64,000 bases of DNA from Candidatus Cloacimonetes bacterium HGW-Cloacimonetes-2 (GCA_002842035.1 PHBP01000006.1:1-64000); one strand, 5' to 3'. Positions 23,865 through 32,446 are shown, numbered from the stretch's first letter. Notes: a model not told the origin generated them from the sequence alone. Numbers and translations: made by a program.

Positions 23865-24551
23865 ATGATGAAAGCTCAGGTAAACATACTCCTACTGGCA
23901 GTCTTGGCACTGCTGACTCTCTCTGCTTGCGAATCAGGAGCAGAGCTAAAGGTTTTCAACCGCACCAGCTTCCCCGTTTTTGTGAGGATGGAAGGCACTT
24001 CCGAAGTAGCAATTCCAGCTGGCGGAGAACATAGCTTTGATGTGGAAACCGAGACCCAAAGCTTCCTGACCGGAACAATCAGGGAAGCAAAGAGCGTCTG
24101 GGCAACCGGCGAGACCTACCGGATTTATGATAGATTCACAAATACCTGGACCGATAGCACCGAGGTCATCTTTGAACCCGGAAAAACCACCAAAATCTAT
24201 ATGGATCCAAACCGCGCCAGCATCAAGATCCTCAACAGCTGCCCCCGCACCATACGTAATATCGACATATTCAGGCACGACTTCGTAATCCCGACCAGGA
24301 TAGCCACTATGGAAAATCTTGGTCCAAACCAGATGCGCTACATTACAGTAAATTACTCCATCCCGGTTGATTCTTCCGTCCAACCCTGGACTCCCACACC
24401 CAGTACAAATTACTATTACTACGCTATCATTTATTTTTCCGATTCAGAGTACTACACTTACGGGGGAGAAAACACTATCCTCTACAAGGATCAGCAGTAC
24501 CTGATCACCCACGTAGATATCGAAAAATCTCCAAAGGAGCATACTAAATGA
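23865..24551 (+). CDS. Lipoprotein of unknown function
   Basis: 228 residues with a lipoprotein signal: hydrophobic segment then lipobox LSAC (Cys near residue 26). The mature part is a short beta-rich domain (LKVFNRTSFPVFVRMEG, IKILNSCPRTIRNIDIF), resembling two tandem Ig-like repeats, with a Tyr-rich stretch near the end (NYYYYAIIYF). GAGGAAT precedes the ATG. Its stop codon overlaps the M16 protease start (ATGA), so it may be a membrane-anchored partner of that protease. Partner role is inferred only from coupling. Confidence 0.65.
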   Translation: MMKAQVNILLLAVLALLTLSACESGAELKVFNRTSFPVFVRMEGTSEVAIPAGGEHSFDVETETQSFLTGTIREAKSVWATGETYRIYDRFTNTWTDSTEVIFEPGKTTKIYMDPNRASIKILNSCPRTIRNIDIFRHDFVIPTRIATMENLGPNQMRYITVNYSIPVDSSVQPWTPTPSTNYYYYAIIYFSDSEYYTYGGENTILYKDQQYLITHVDIEKSPKEHTK

Positions 24552-27364
24552 ACTTAAAGGGTTTGTTAATCCTTGCAATACTGATAGTGGCAAGCCTGGC
24601 CTATGCCACAATTGACCCCTCTTTAGCGCAATATCCATTGCCCCAGGATCCAGCCGTTGTAAGCGGGAGACTGCCAAACGGTCTGAAATATTTCGTCCAA
24701 CAAAATTCTGTCCCCGCTGGCAAGGTAGAGCTTCGCCTGATGGTAAACGCAGGCTCTATCTGTGAAGACGACGATCAACGCGGTCTTGCTCACTTTACTG
24801 AGCATATGCTTTTCAATGGTACTCGCAGCTTCCCCAAATCAGAGATGATAGACTTCCTGAATTCAGTCGGAATGGGTTATATGAACGGTCTCAACGGGAT
24901 GACGAGTTACGACTACACCGTCTATATGTTCAGCCTTCCCACCCGGGATCAAGAGGTCTTACAACGTGGATTCCTGCTACTATCAGAGATGGCACACGCA
25001 GCCAATTTTGATCCTATAGAATTGGAGAAAGAGCGCGGTGTGATCATCGAAGAGTGGCGTATGGGTCAAAATGCCGATAGCAGAGTGCGCGAACGTACCA
25101 ATGAGATCAATTTCCAGGGCAGCAGATACACAGAGCGCAGCCCGATCGGAACTTATGATGTCCTCAGCACCTTTACCCGCGAGCAGATCCTGCGCTTTTA
25201 CAACGACTGGTACAGGCCCGACCTTCAGACCGTCGTAGTAGTGGGAGATATCAGTCCTGAGGCAGCAGTTGAGCTGATCACTGATTACTTTGGGGTCATA
25301 CCTGCCCGGGAAAATCCCCGTGAGAGAATGATCTATCCCGTTCCCGGTCACGACGAGCCTCGCAGCGTGATCGCCACTGATCCTGAGCTCAATCAAAGCA
25401 CTGTCCAGGTAAACTGGAAACGCGATCCCTACAGCACTCAAACTCTGGGAGATTACTACGCGGACATCCGCCGTAATCTCTTTTATGATATGATCAATAG
25501 CCGCCTGGGAGAGATCAATCGCCAGGCAAGCCCGCCTTTCCTCGCCGCTTATGCCTATGAATACGCGATCATACAGCCTTTGACACAAGTAAGCCTGATT
25601 GCTATGATTGGCGACAATCAGGCAGAGACTGCTCTCTTTACCCTCTTGACCGAGGTCGAACGTATCCGTCAATATGGATTTACCCTGCCGGAGCTTCAGC
25701 GGGCAAAGCAGAGCCTGGTTCGCCGTTATGAGAATGCCTTGGCAGAACAGGCTACCCGTGAATCCGGACGTATTACCTGGAACTTTATGGCTCCTGCTTT
25801 CAATGGAGATGCTATCCTCAGTCCGGAGCAAGAATACGCCCTTGCCAGCACTCTGATCCCCGAAGTAAGCTTGGAAGAATGCAACCAAATGATCAACCAG
25901 ATGATCGGCAGCCGCAACCAAGTGATCTCCGTACAAGCTGTGCAAAAAGCCAATGTAGCTTATCCCAATCCCGAGGCACTGCTGGCTCTGGCAAACCGGA
26001 TGGAAGGAACCGAACTCACCCCTTATGAGGACAACAGCAGCGATGAGCCCATCCTGGCTGAAATCCCCGCGCCCGGCACGATCACAGAAGAGATCAGCTA
26101 TCCCGGCTCCGGGATCAAGCGCTGGAAACTATCCAATGGCATCACCATCTACCTCAAAAAGACCGATTTTCGTGCTGATGAAATCCGCGTGATCGCCACC
26201 AGCCCCGGAGGTTACTCCCAAATCTCTGAGAATGATCTGGTCTCAGCCAGAATGCTTAATTCCTACCTCAGCGAAGCCGGTATCGGCAATCTTGACCCGG
26301 TGCAATTGGAACGCACCCTCTCCGGACATATCGTCTCGCTCGATACAGAGCTTGGTCGCTACAGCGAAGGCTTTTCCGGAAGCTGTTCTCCCAACGATCT
26401 GGAGACTTTCTTCCAGTTGATCTACCAATACAGCCGTGCTCCCCGCTGGAATCAGGACAACCTGAGCTCCGTGATCAACCGCAATATCCCAATCTTTGAG
26501 AATCGCTCGCTCGATCCTGAGACAGCTTTCTTTGATACCCTCTGGGTAGTCTCCAAGACTATCAGTCCCTACAACCGCAATCTGTATGCCAGCGACCTGC
26601 CCGGGGTAAATCTCGATGCTCTTTCCCGCATCCACGCTGACCGCTTTGGCGATTTCAGCGATTTCAATTTCTTCATTATCGGCAATTTTGACGAAGCTGC
26701 TTTAAGAAATCTCAGCACTATCTACCTCGCCAATCTGCCTGCAGCCAGACGCGCAGATATCATCCCGGATCTGGGTATTCGCCCTGTGATGGGACATATG
26801 GATGTAATCTTTGAGAAAGGCGGAGCAGACAAGAGCTATGTAGGTTTGATCACCAACGGCCTCAATACGACCAATCCCGATGATAATGCCCAGCGTGAAG
26901 CTATGCTGATGGTGCTCAATGAAAAACTCCGTGAAAACATCCGCGAGGAACGCAGCGGTGTTTACTTTGTCCAAGCCGTGCTCTCCACCGAGAAGTATCC
27001 CTATCCCTACTACACTCTGCAGACCATAATGTCCTGCTCCGCGGATCGTGTGGATGAACTCTCGGATGCCATCATCGCCACTATGGACAGCCTCAAAGCA
27101 GGTCTATTTGACGACAAGTACGTGGATACCGCCCGTGTAACCCTGCTGCAGAGCCATACCCAATCCATCCGTCAAAACCGCTATTGGCTCAGCAATATGG
27201 TCACCAGTGTCCGCAATGGACGCCCCATCGACCAGTTCCTGGATAATCCCCGTAGGTACCAAAGCATCAGCAAGCAAAGCATCATCGCTTCCGCCCGCAA
27301 GTATCTTGCCACAGATCAATCCCTGATCAAGCTGGTGATGATGCCCGCCAGAAGCAACCAGTAA
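24548..27364 (+). CDS. M16 zinc metallopeptidase (insulinase family), periplasmic
   Basis: 938 residues, two pitrilysin-type halves in one chain. A signal peptide (LLILAILIVASLAYA) precedes the active N-terminal half, which holds the inverted zinc motif HFTEH at residues 82-86 and the downstream Glu ligand region (LEKERGVIIEEWR). The second half starts near residue 520 (RWKLSNGITIYLKKTDF) and lacks the zinc motif, as usual. M16 enzymes cut peptides enclosed in a large chamber; here it probably degrades peptides in the periplasm. Coupled to the lipoprotein gene by a 4-base overlap and followed by a strong terminator. Confidence 0.93.
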   Translation: MNLKGLLILAILIVASLAYATIDPSLAQYPLPQDPAVVSGRLPNGLKYFVQQNSVPAGKVELRLMVNAGSICEDDDQRGLAHFTEHMLFNGTRSFPKSEMIDFLNSVGMGYMNGLNGMTSYDYTVYMFSLPTRDQEVLQRGFLLLSEMAHAANFDPIELEKERGVIIEEWRMGQNADSRVRERTNEINFQGSRYTERSPIGTYDVLSTFTREQILRFYNDWYRPDLQTVVVVGDISPEAAVELITDYFGVIPARENPRERMIYPVPGHDEPRSVIATDPELNQSTVQVNWKRDPYSTQTLGDYYADIRRNLFYDMINSRLGEINRQASPPFLAAYAYEYAIIQPLTQVSLIAMIGDNQAETALFTLLTEVERIRQYGFTLPELQRAKQSLVRRYENALAEQATRESGRITWNFMAPAFNGDAILSPEQEYALASTLIPEVSLEECNQMINQMIGSRNQVISVQAVQKANVAYPNPEALLALANRMEGTELTPYEDNSSDEPILAEIPAPGTITEEISYPGSGIKRWKLSNGITIYLKKTDFRADEIRVIATSPGGYSQISENDLVSARMLNSYLSEAGIGNLDPVQLERTLSGHIVSLDTELGRYSEGFSGSCSPNDLETFFQLIYQYSRAPRWNQDNLSSVINRNIPIFENRSLDPETAFFDTLWVVSKTISPYNRNLYASDLPGVNLDALSRIHADRFGDFSDFNFFIIGNFDEAALRNLSTIYLANLPAARRADIIPDLGIRPVMGHMDVIFEKGGADKSYVGLITNGLNTTNPDDNAQREAMLMVLNEKLRENIREERSGVYFVQAVLSTEKYPYPYYTLQTIMSCSADRVDELSDAIIATMDSLKAGLFDDKYVDTARVTLLQSHTQSIRQNRYWLSNMVTSVRNGRPIDQFLDNPRRYQSISKQSIIASARKYLATDQSLIKLVMMPARSNQ

Positions 27365-27390
27365 TCTACATACAGCAAAGATATATTGTA

Positions 27391-27417
27391 AAGCCGGGAG
27401 CCTATCCCGGCTTTTTT
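27391..27417 (+). terminator. Terminator after the M16 protease gene
   Basis: Perfect 9-bp stem AAGCCGGGA (27391-27399) and TCCCGGCTT (27405-27413), loop GCCTA, followed by a T run to 27417. It ends 27 bp after the stop codon. Confidence 0.92.
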
Positions 27418-27500
27418 GTGTAGAGGCTATGCATAGCAGAATAGACACTATTGACACCGAGCCTGACTACTAAGCTTCAGGTCGCTTGACACTACCAAAG

Positions 27501-27527
27501 AAAAAGCACCGCTCGTAAAAGCGGTGC
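27501..27527 (-). terminator. Terminator of the regulator-peptide-tldDE unit
   Basis: On the minus strand: GCACCGCT/AGCGGTGC 8-bp stem (27527-27506) with a 6-base loop, then TTTTTCTTT. It lies about 90 bp after the tldE stop at 27617. Confidence 0.88.
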
Positions 27528-27616
27528 CTTGTTCAGGAGGTGCGGACCAATGACCCGCATTTTATTCATTCGGATCAGAGCAGGTAGTTGGACTCGCCTG
27601 ATCCGGAGCTAGGGTC

Positions 27617-28897
27617 TTAGAAGGATGTCTTGTCCACAAAGTTGAAGGCATCGATCAACATCGGAGGTATCTTGGCATAGCCTTCTACTCCAACGCTTTC
27701 ACCCATTGCCAGGATGCGACGCGTCACTTCGTGAGGAATCTCGTTCCATCTCAGGTTGTTGACCGCGTGCTTGATCTTGCCCTTCTCGAAGTAGAGCACA
27801 CCATCACGCGTCATACCGGTAAGTTCACCACGCTTCATATCAACGACCCTGATATACCAGAATCTGTTGATAATCAGTCCCTTGGGCACGAGCTTCATCA
27901 TCTCGGCTTCTGTAGTTCCTTCACCAGGAACATAGATATTGTATAGCTGTGAAGGCTTGGCTTTCTTTTCCTGAGCCCAGTATCTGTTGGTCGGCATAGT
28001 AAGCAGCTTACCCTTGTTCACCCAGGTAATTTCCTCGGAAGGCAGACCGTCTGATACAAACGGCGGTGCGATCAGATCCTTGTCCTTGAGGGTTGACATC
28101 AGCGAAAACTTCTTGCCAAAGAAGTTCTTACCAAGCTGATCAGTAAAGGGTGTAAAGCCTTCATCTGCCTGACGGCGATTCATAAACCAGCTCATAAAGC
28201 TGATTAGCTCGATCAATGCTTCCGGACGGATGATCACCGGGATGCGCTGTGGCTCAAAGGGCTTTTGCTGTACCAGGCTATCCATCTGAGAGGAGAGCCG
28301 ATCGAGCTCGTTCTTGAGCTTGAACTTTGCATAGTCCTTGTGGTTAAAGGACACCTTGGTCTCGGCTTCGCCTTTCTTCATCGTCATAGAGTGGCCAAAT
28401 TCGCTAAAAGATGAATCTGCATATAGGCCTTTTTTGGTGGCGATGATACTGCGCTGGATATGCTTTTCGGTCATACCGGAGACTCTGGCATCCTGCTTCT
28501 CGGCGTGAGCGATCGACTTGCGCACAATCTCCACCATCTCGGCAGGCTCCAATTTGGCAGTTGCTTCGATCAGATTGACCGGCTTGGGATAGACTTGCTT
28601 GCCCAAAGTCGGCATATACTCAGGATCAGGCTGATTGGAGATAGCAGTATTCTGAGCAGTGGCAATCAGATCCTTGAGCGAGTTCTCATCGAGTTGATTC
28701 GTCCTGGCTTTACCGGTCTTGTTATCATAGGCCACTTCCAGGCTAAGCTGCAGATTATCCCCGGCAATGTGCTGGGTGATGGTATTCTGGGCAAAGCGGG
28801 TCTCGTGGCTGTCTTTGGTCCAGATCGAGATGCTGTAATCATCTGCCTTGCAGTTCTTTTCTATATAGCGAAGTGCTTTTTCGATGTTCTTGCTCAT
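27617..28897 (-). CDS. tldE: TldE/PmbA subunit of the TldD-TldE protease
   Basis: 426 residues from ATG 28897 (GGGAGG about 6 bp upstream). Belongs to the TldD/PmbA family; TldE is the non-catalytic partner that shapes the active site of TldD. No HExxxH motif is present, which fits TldE. Family features seen: N-terminal DYSISIWTKDSHETRFAQNTI, central GLPSEEITWVNKGKLLT, C-terminal IRVVDMKRGELTGMTRDGVLYFEKGKI. In enterobacteria TldDE trims unfolded peptides and cleaves the leader of microcin B17. It overlaps the tldD stop by four bases. Confidence 0.9.
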   Translation of the reverse strand: MSKNIEKALRYIEKNCKADDYSISIWTKDSHETRFAQNTITQHIAGDNLQLSLEVAYDNKTGKARTNQLDENSLKDLIATAQNTAISNQPDPEYMPTLGKQVYPKPVNLIEATAKLEPAEMVEIVRKSIAHAEKQDARVSGMTEKHIQRSIIATKKGLYADSSFSEFGHSMTMKKGEAETKVSFNHKDYAKFKLKNELDRLSSQMDSLVQQKPFEPQRIPVIIRPEALIELISFMSWFMNRRQADEGFTPFTDQLGKNFFGKKFSLMSTLKDKDLIAPPFVSDGLPSEEITWVNKGKLLTMPTNRYWAQEKKAKPSQLYNIYVPGEGTTEAEMMKLVPKGLIINRFWYIRVVDMKRGELTGMTRDGVLYFEKGKIKHAVNNLRWNEIPHEVTRRILAMGESVGVEGYAKIPPMLIDAFNFVDKTSF

Positions 28898-30336
28898 TGG
28901 GAACCTCCCACTCTGATATTGCGGAATCTGGCAGGAGCCGATCCATGCGTCATCCTGGCTGTTTGCGAAGGCTGACCCTTGCCGCAATTTACTACTCCAA
29001 AGGGTTGCCAAAAGCGTTCATCACAGATCGCATCGCAGCTATTCCAAAACTCCGGATTGTTCGATTTGTAGAGCACTTTCTTCAAGGGCCGGCTCAGCTT
29101 GCCATTCTTGATCTCCCAAAACAGATCCCCACCAAATTGGAAATTGACCCTGTGCTGATCGATCGAGAAGCTCCCGCGTCCTTGAATATATACTCCATCT
29201 TCCGTATCGGCAATCAGTTCTGCCGGTGTAAGCGGCTTGGTACCGGGCAATAGATAGAGATTGGGTATGCGGTTGATCGGCTGATCATAATAGTAGGTAG
29301 CGCGATTGCAACCGCGGGAGTGATTCAAGCCTATCTCCATCGCTGTGTCGCGGGTGCTGCCGTATTCATTCAGGATACCATCTTTGATGATATGCCACTT
29401 CTGTCCAGGCACGCCATCATCATCAAATCCCGCAGTTGCCAAGCCTTGCGGCAAGGTGTTATCACCTACGAAATTGACGATCTCGCTGCCATAACGGTAG
29501 TTCTTCAGCTTTTCTGGTGTGGCAAAGGAGATCCCGGCAAAATCTGCCTCCCAGCCCAAAACGCGATCGAGCTCGGTGGGATGTCCAACACTCTCGTGCA
29601 TCGTAAGCCCCAGATGATTGGGATCGAGGATCAGGGTGCGACGCTTTTCTTCGCCCAAAGTCCCTGCCTTGACCTTCATCAAAGCTTCTTCGGCTATCTG
29701 GGGAGCTTTACCCAGGAGGTCCAGCTCTTCAATCCATTCCCAGCCGACTGCTCTACCGCCCTCGTCAAAGGTACGGCTCTGGCTGTCGCCATCCAGCACT
29801 GCAGTAGCGGTAATCAGAGGATTGATAAACTGAGTGGTGATATCCAGCTTGCTGCCCAGGGTCGAGGCAAAGAGCTTCTCATCCTTGTTCATCAGGATGT
29901 AAAAGACTGCCTGGCGGATACCTTCATAGTTTTTGATGGTCTTGTTCACTTCCATCATCAGCTCGATCTTTTCGTTCATCGGGATATCGAAAGGATCAAT
30001 CTCGACGGGAGTCCTGTAGGTCGCAATGTAGCTGCGTTCGGGAGCCAAATGCAGGCCTGCGCCCTTGCGGGCACGAGCGCTGAGCTTGGCGATCTCAAAG
30101 GCGCGGGTAACGGTTGCAGCCAATGATTTTTCATTGAATTGATTGGAGTGGGCAAAGCCCCAGACTCCGTCCTTAAACACGCGGATTCCATAACCGTGCA
30201 AGACGTTACTGGATGTGTTTTTCAGGCTCAGATTCTGCAGATAGATCATCTGCGTGGTGGTCTTCTGAATCCTGATATCGGCATAATCCGCACCGAGGGA
30301 AAGTGCCTTGTTCATTGCGAGATCGAGATAGTCCAT
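28894..30336 (-). CDS. tldD: TldD metalloprotease subunit
   Basis: 480 residues. The zinc motif HESVGH is at 247-252, preceded by LDPNHLGLTM; the third ligand Cys expected near the C-terminus falls in a cysteine-containing region (VVNCGKGQPSQ). Other family blocks: DYADIRIQ, YGIRVFKDGVWGFA, GQKWHIIKDGILNEYGSTRD. Cytosolic heterodimer with TldE that processively cuts unfolded peptides. GGGAGAT precedes the ATG. A 99-bp gap with a long hairpin separates it from the 35-residue peptide gene upstream. Confidence 0.93.
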   Translation of the reverse strand: MDYLDLAMNKALSLGADYADIRIQKTTTQMIYLQNLSLKNTSSNVLHGYGIRVFKDGVWGFAHSNQFNEKSLAATVTRAFEIAKLSARARKGAGLHLAPERSYIATYRTPVEIDPFDIPMNEKIELMMEVNKTIKNYEGIRQAVFYILMNKDEKLFASTLGSKLDITTQFINPLITATAVLDGDSQSRTFDEGGRAVGWEWIEELDLLGKAPQIAEEALMKVKAGTLGEEKRRTLILDPNHLGLTMHESVGHPTELDRVLGWEADFAGISFATPEKLKNYRYGSEIVNFVGDNTLPQGLATAGFDDDGVPGQKWHIIKDGILNEYGSTRDTAMEIGLNHSRGCNRATYYYDQPINRIPNLYLLPGTKPLTPAELIADTEDGVYIQGRGSFSIDQHRVNFQFGGDLFWEIKNGKLSRPLKKVLYKSNNPEFWNSCDAICDERFWQPFGVVNCGKGQPSQTARMTHGSAPARFRNIRVGGSQ

Positions 30337-30372
30337 ATCATCTCCCGTTATTTATTGTTTCAAAAATATACT

Positions 30373-30410
30373 CCAGCCCCAGTTAGTCTGAAAAGACTCT
30401 CCGGGGCTGG
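30373..30410 (-). promoter_or_regulatory. Attenuator-like hairpin between the peptide gene and tldD
   Basis: Outer stem CCAGCCCC (30373-30380) with GGGGCTGG (30403-30410), inner stem AGTCT (30385-30389) with AGACT (30394-30398). On the transcript, an A/U-rich stretch ending in five U follows after a few bases (UAUAUUUUU). It may act as a partial terminator or stabilise the 3' end of the upstream mRNA, giving more regulator and peptide than TldDE. Confidence 0.65.
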
Positions 30411-30435
30411 TGATCCTTGTAGCACATCATTTTAG

Positions 30436-30543
30436 TTACTTGAGGGCTTGCATTACGGCGGAAGGGACTACGGGGTTTCCATAAGCGAGGCCGTTGCGTT
30501 GGCTCAGCCATTGGCTCAGGACGGTCGATTTTGTGTTTTTCAT
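30436..30543 (-). CDS. 35-residue peptide upstream of tldD
   Basis: Short ORF of 35 codons from ATG 30543 with an excellent GGAGG 5-6 bp upstream. It is 11 bp after the regulator stop, on the same strand. The peptide is hydrophilic at the start (MKNTKSTVLSQWLSQRNG) and ends GNPVVPSAVMQALK. It has no signal peptide, no membrane segment and no cysteine. The position, between a winged-helix regulator and the TldD/TldE peptide protease, makes it a candidate TldDE substrate or signalling peptide, but that is inference. Alternative: a leader peptide or chance ORF; the ribosome site speaks against chance. Confidence 0.55.
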   Translation of the reverse strand: MKNTKSTVLSQWLSQRNGLAYGNPVVPSAVMQALK

Positions 30544-30554
30544 TGGTTCCTCCA

Positions 30555-31040
30555 TTACACTTGTTGGTTTAGGATGTCGATGGGAGGTATCGTAATATCC
30601 CATCTGTGATTGGTGGGCAAAAACCATAGCACGCGTGCCGCGCTTTGCTCGGCAGGGAGCTTGCTCTGGCTGCTCTCTTTGGGATGCTCATCTTCGGAAA
30701 TGCCAAATAGCATCCTTAAATTTATCTGTGAGGGCAGAGCGGAAAGGACAGCCTTGCCCCAGGCGAGGTATGCCTGCCTGCCTTCGTCGGTAAGCTCGAC
30801 TGTAGTATTGGGCTTTTTACCGATCCAGGACTTGGTAAGGCGAATGTATCCACTCTGTTCCAATTTGCCGAGGTGCGAGGATAGATTGCCCCAGCTCAGC
30901 TCGGTAAGCTCGGAAAGCTGTACACAATCGATTCTATCCAGATCGTTGAGAGCTTTTACGATCATCAGTCGTGCCGGATTGTGGATCGCTATGTCCAGCG
31001 CCGCGATGTTCATTAGCTGATTATGCAGCATTTGGCTCAT
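30555..31040 (-). CDS. Winged-helix transcriptional regulator
   Basis: 161 residues, start ATG 31040 with GAGGAG about 6 bp upstream. Residues 15-100 form a winged-helix domain of the HTH_34/MarR-like type (ALDIAIHNPARLMIVKAL, ELSWGNLSSHLGKLEQSGYIRL, GKKPNTTVELTDEGRQAYLAW). The remaining 55 residues (with KESSQSKLPAEQSAARVLWFLPTNHRWDI) do not match anything I know. It is first in the unit regulator-peptide-tldD-tldE and probably binds the inverted repeat overlapping its own promoter. Confidence 0.85.
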   Translation of the reverse strand: MSQMLHNQLMNIAALDIAIHNPARLMIVKALNDLDRIDCVQLSELTELSWGNLSSHLGKLEQSGYIRLTKSWIGKKPNTTVELTDEGRQAYLAWGKAVLSALPSQINLRMLFGISEDEHPKESSQSKLPAEQSAARVLWFLPTNHRWDITIPPIDILNQQV

Positions 31041-31110
31041 CTTTATCTCCTCATTTTTTATCAGTTCTTGTTTTCATTCGCATCAGCATTTCTATCTGAT
31101 GCACACACAG

Positions 31111-31142
31111 AGCACTTTGCAAAACAAAGTACTTTCTGTCAA
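31111..31142 (-). promoter_or_regulatory. Promoter with operator-like inverted repeat before the regulator
   Basis: Minus-strand TTGACA (31142-31137), 17-bp spacer, CAAAGT (31119-31114) as a weak -10. The inverted repeat AGCACTTTG (31111-31119), five-base gap, CAAAGTACT (31125-31133) matches 8 of 9 positions and covers the -10 and spacer, the usual place for a self-repressing winged-helix regulator. Confidence 0.6.
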
Positions 31143-31326
31143 GAAGTTTTTTTTAGTATTTTGTATATTTGTCGGTAAAGCTCTATCACGATGCATTTTG
31201 CGTATGCACTACGATCAGGATATAGCAGCAGAAACTGAGGCACTGCGAGCATTCCGTTTCTACCTGTCACACACGTTGCCCGATTCGCTGGCGCTCCGAG
31301 CTCAAGAATACTCCTTTATCTTTTTA

Positions 31327-31464
31327 CTCCTTGTAAAAAATACCTCCCCTTTGAACTCCCTCGCAAAAGCCGTGCACTGCTCTGGTGATCCCCTTGTCGC
31401 CACTAGGGGATCACTAGGGGATCACTAGGGGATCACTAGGGGATCTCTAAAGAATTCAAAGAAC
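31327..31464 (+). repeat. Dispersed intergenic repeat, family 1, copy C
   Basis: The copy with most internal units: four exact tandem ACTAGGGGATC units at 31402-31445, after GATCCCCTTGTCGCC. The remaining gap 31041-31586 otherwise holds only the two promoters. A 109-codon ORF running through it (31099-31428) is repeat-derived and not called. Confidence 0.85.
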
Positions 31465-31494
31465 AAGAAAGGGCATTCACCCAGAAATCAATCC

Positions 31495-31523
31495 CTGACA
31501 ACAAGATGACTAAAATCTATAAA
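31495..31523 (+). promoter_or_regulatory. Promoter of the hydrogenase operon
   Basis: CTGACA (31495-31500), 17-bp spacer, TATAAA (31518-31523), each five of six to consensus. Start of transcription would be near 31530, giving a ~57-base leader before the DRTGG gene at 31587. A second TTGACG at 31528-31533 has no good -10. Confidence 0.65.
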
Positions 31524-31586
31524 TTCCTTGACGTTCTATCGCTCTCCAGAATCCTGTGTTTTAATGAAAAAAAACAGGTGAGTTCA

Positions 31587-31934
31587 ATGACCTTACGCGA
31601 AATCGCAAGTCTTTTGGAAGCTGAATTATTAACTGCTGAGGCAGATTTGGACCGGCAGGTGCCCTGCGCATTTGCATCAGATTTGATCAGCGACATCCTG
31701 ATGTGCACAAAGGAGCCGACCCTGCTTTTGACCGGGCTGGCAAACACTCAGGTGATCCGCTTATCCGATATGATCGATATATCGGGAATTGTCTTTGTGA
31801 GAGGCAAACAGCCGTCCCAGGAACTGATAGAAATGGCTTTGGAGAGAGGACTTCCCCTGCTCCGAACAAAGATGACGATGTACCGCTCCAGCGGTCTCTT
31901 ATACAACGCCGGCTTGCGCAGTTGCAAGATCTAA
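31587..31934 (+). CDS. DRTGG-domain protein (first of two)
   Basis: 115 residues from ATG 31587 with AGGTGA upstream; the longer frame from 31506 would begin inside the promoter region. The sequence (MTLREIASLLEAELLT, CAFASDLISDILMC, LLLTGLANTQVIRLSDMID, GIVFVRGKQPSQELIEMA) is the DRTGG fold, recurrent in [FeFe]-hydrogenase clusters of Thermotogae and clostridia. Its biochemical role is unknown; it is thought to take part in sensing. First gene of the plus-strand hydrogenase operon. Confidence 0.8.
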   Translation: MTLREIASLLEAELLTAEADLDRQVPCAFASDLISDILMCTKEPTLLLTGLANTQVIRLSDMIDISGIVFVRGKQPSQELIEMALERGLPLLRTKMTMYRSSGLLYNAGLRSCKI

Positions 31935-31946
31935 AGCGACCTACAA

Positions 31947-32438
31947 ATGGCTGAATACTGGAATATCGATCCCGCCAGGCAATCACTGGTGGATGAATTC
32001 TTTGCCCAAAAACCTGAGCCGGAAGTCTCCCTGGATTTTAATATCCCGGAGAAGGACTTTAATAATGCCGGCAAAGGCAGTGCCGAGGTCAAAAATCTCC
32101 TGAAACGCCTGGGCATAGATCCCGAAATCCTGCGCAGAATCGCCGTTGCCTCCTATGAAGCGGAAATCAACGTCGCGGCTCACTCCGTGGGCGGTAAAAT
32201 GATCTCAAATATCTACGACGATCTGATCCACATCCGTTTTGAGGATCACGGCCCCGGGATAGCGGATATTGAACAGGCAATGATTCCCGGCTTTTCCACA
32301 GCGGATGACTTGGTGCGCGAAATGGGATTTGGCGCGGGTCTGGGCCTGCCCAATATCAAAAAGAACTCCGATATGCTGCATATAGATTCGGAGCGCGGGA
32401 AAAACACCGTATTGGAACTAATTGTGTTCTTCTCCTAG
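31947..32438 (+). CDS. Anti-sigma/RsbW-like ATP-binding protein
   Basis: 163 residues with a GHKL ATPase fold: N box ASYEAEINVAAHS, G1 box DHGPGI, G2 box GFGAGLGLPNIKK. There is no DHp phospho-acceptor domain, so it is not a complete histidine kinase but resembles serine-kinase anti-sigma factors (RsbW type). The N-terminal 40 residues (SLVDEFFAQKPEPEVSLDF) are unassigned. Commonly found between DRTGG and sensory hydrogenase genes; likely a regulatory kinase of the H2 metabolism operon (inference). Confidence 0.8.
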   Translation: MAEYWNIDPARQSLVDEFFAQKPEPEVSLDFNIPEKDFNNAGKGSAEVKNLLKRLGIDPEILRRIAVASYEAEINVAAHSVGGKMISNIYDDLIHIRFEDHGPGIADIEQAMIPGFSTADDLVREMGFGAGLGLPNIKKNSDMLHIDSERGKNTVLELIVFFS

Positions 32439-32446
32439 ATAGAATT

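Noticed and set aside
31099-31428. 109-codon ORF in the gap before the hydrogenase operon
   Set aside because: It runs through the regulator promoter and a family 1 repeat and matches repeat-derived ORFs at other copies.
31402-31445. CRISPR array
   Set aside because: The four 11-bp units are directly adjacent without spacers and belong to the dispersed family 1 repeat; no cas genes.
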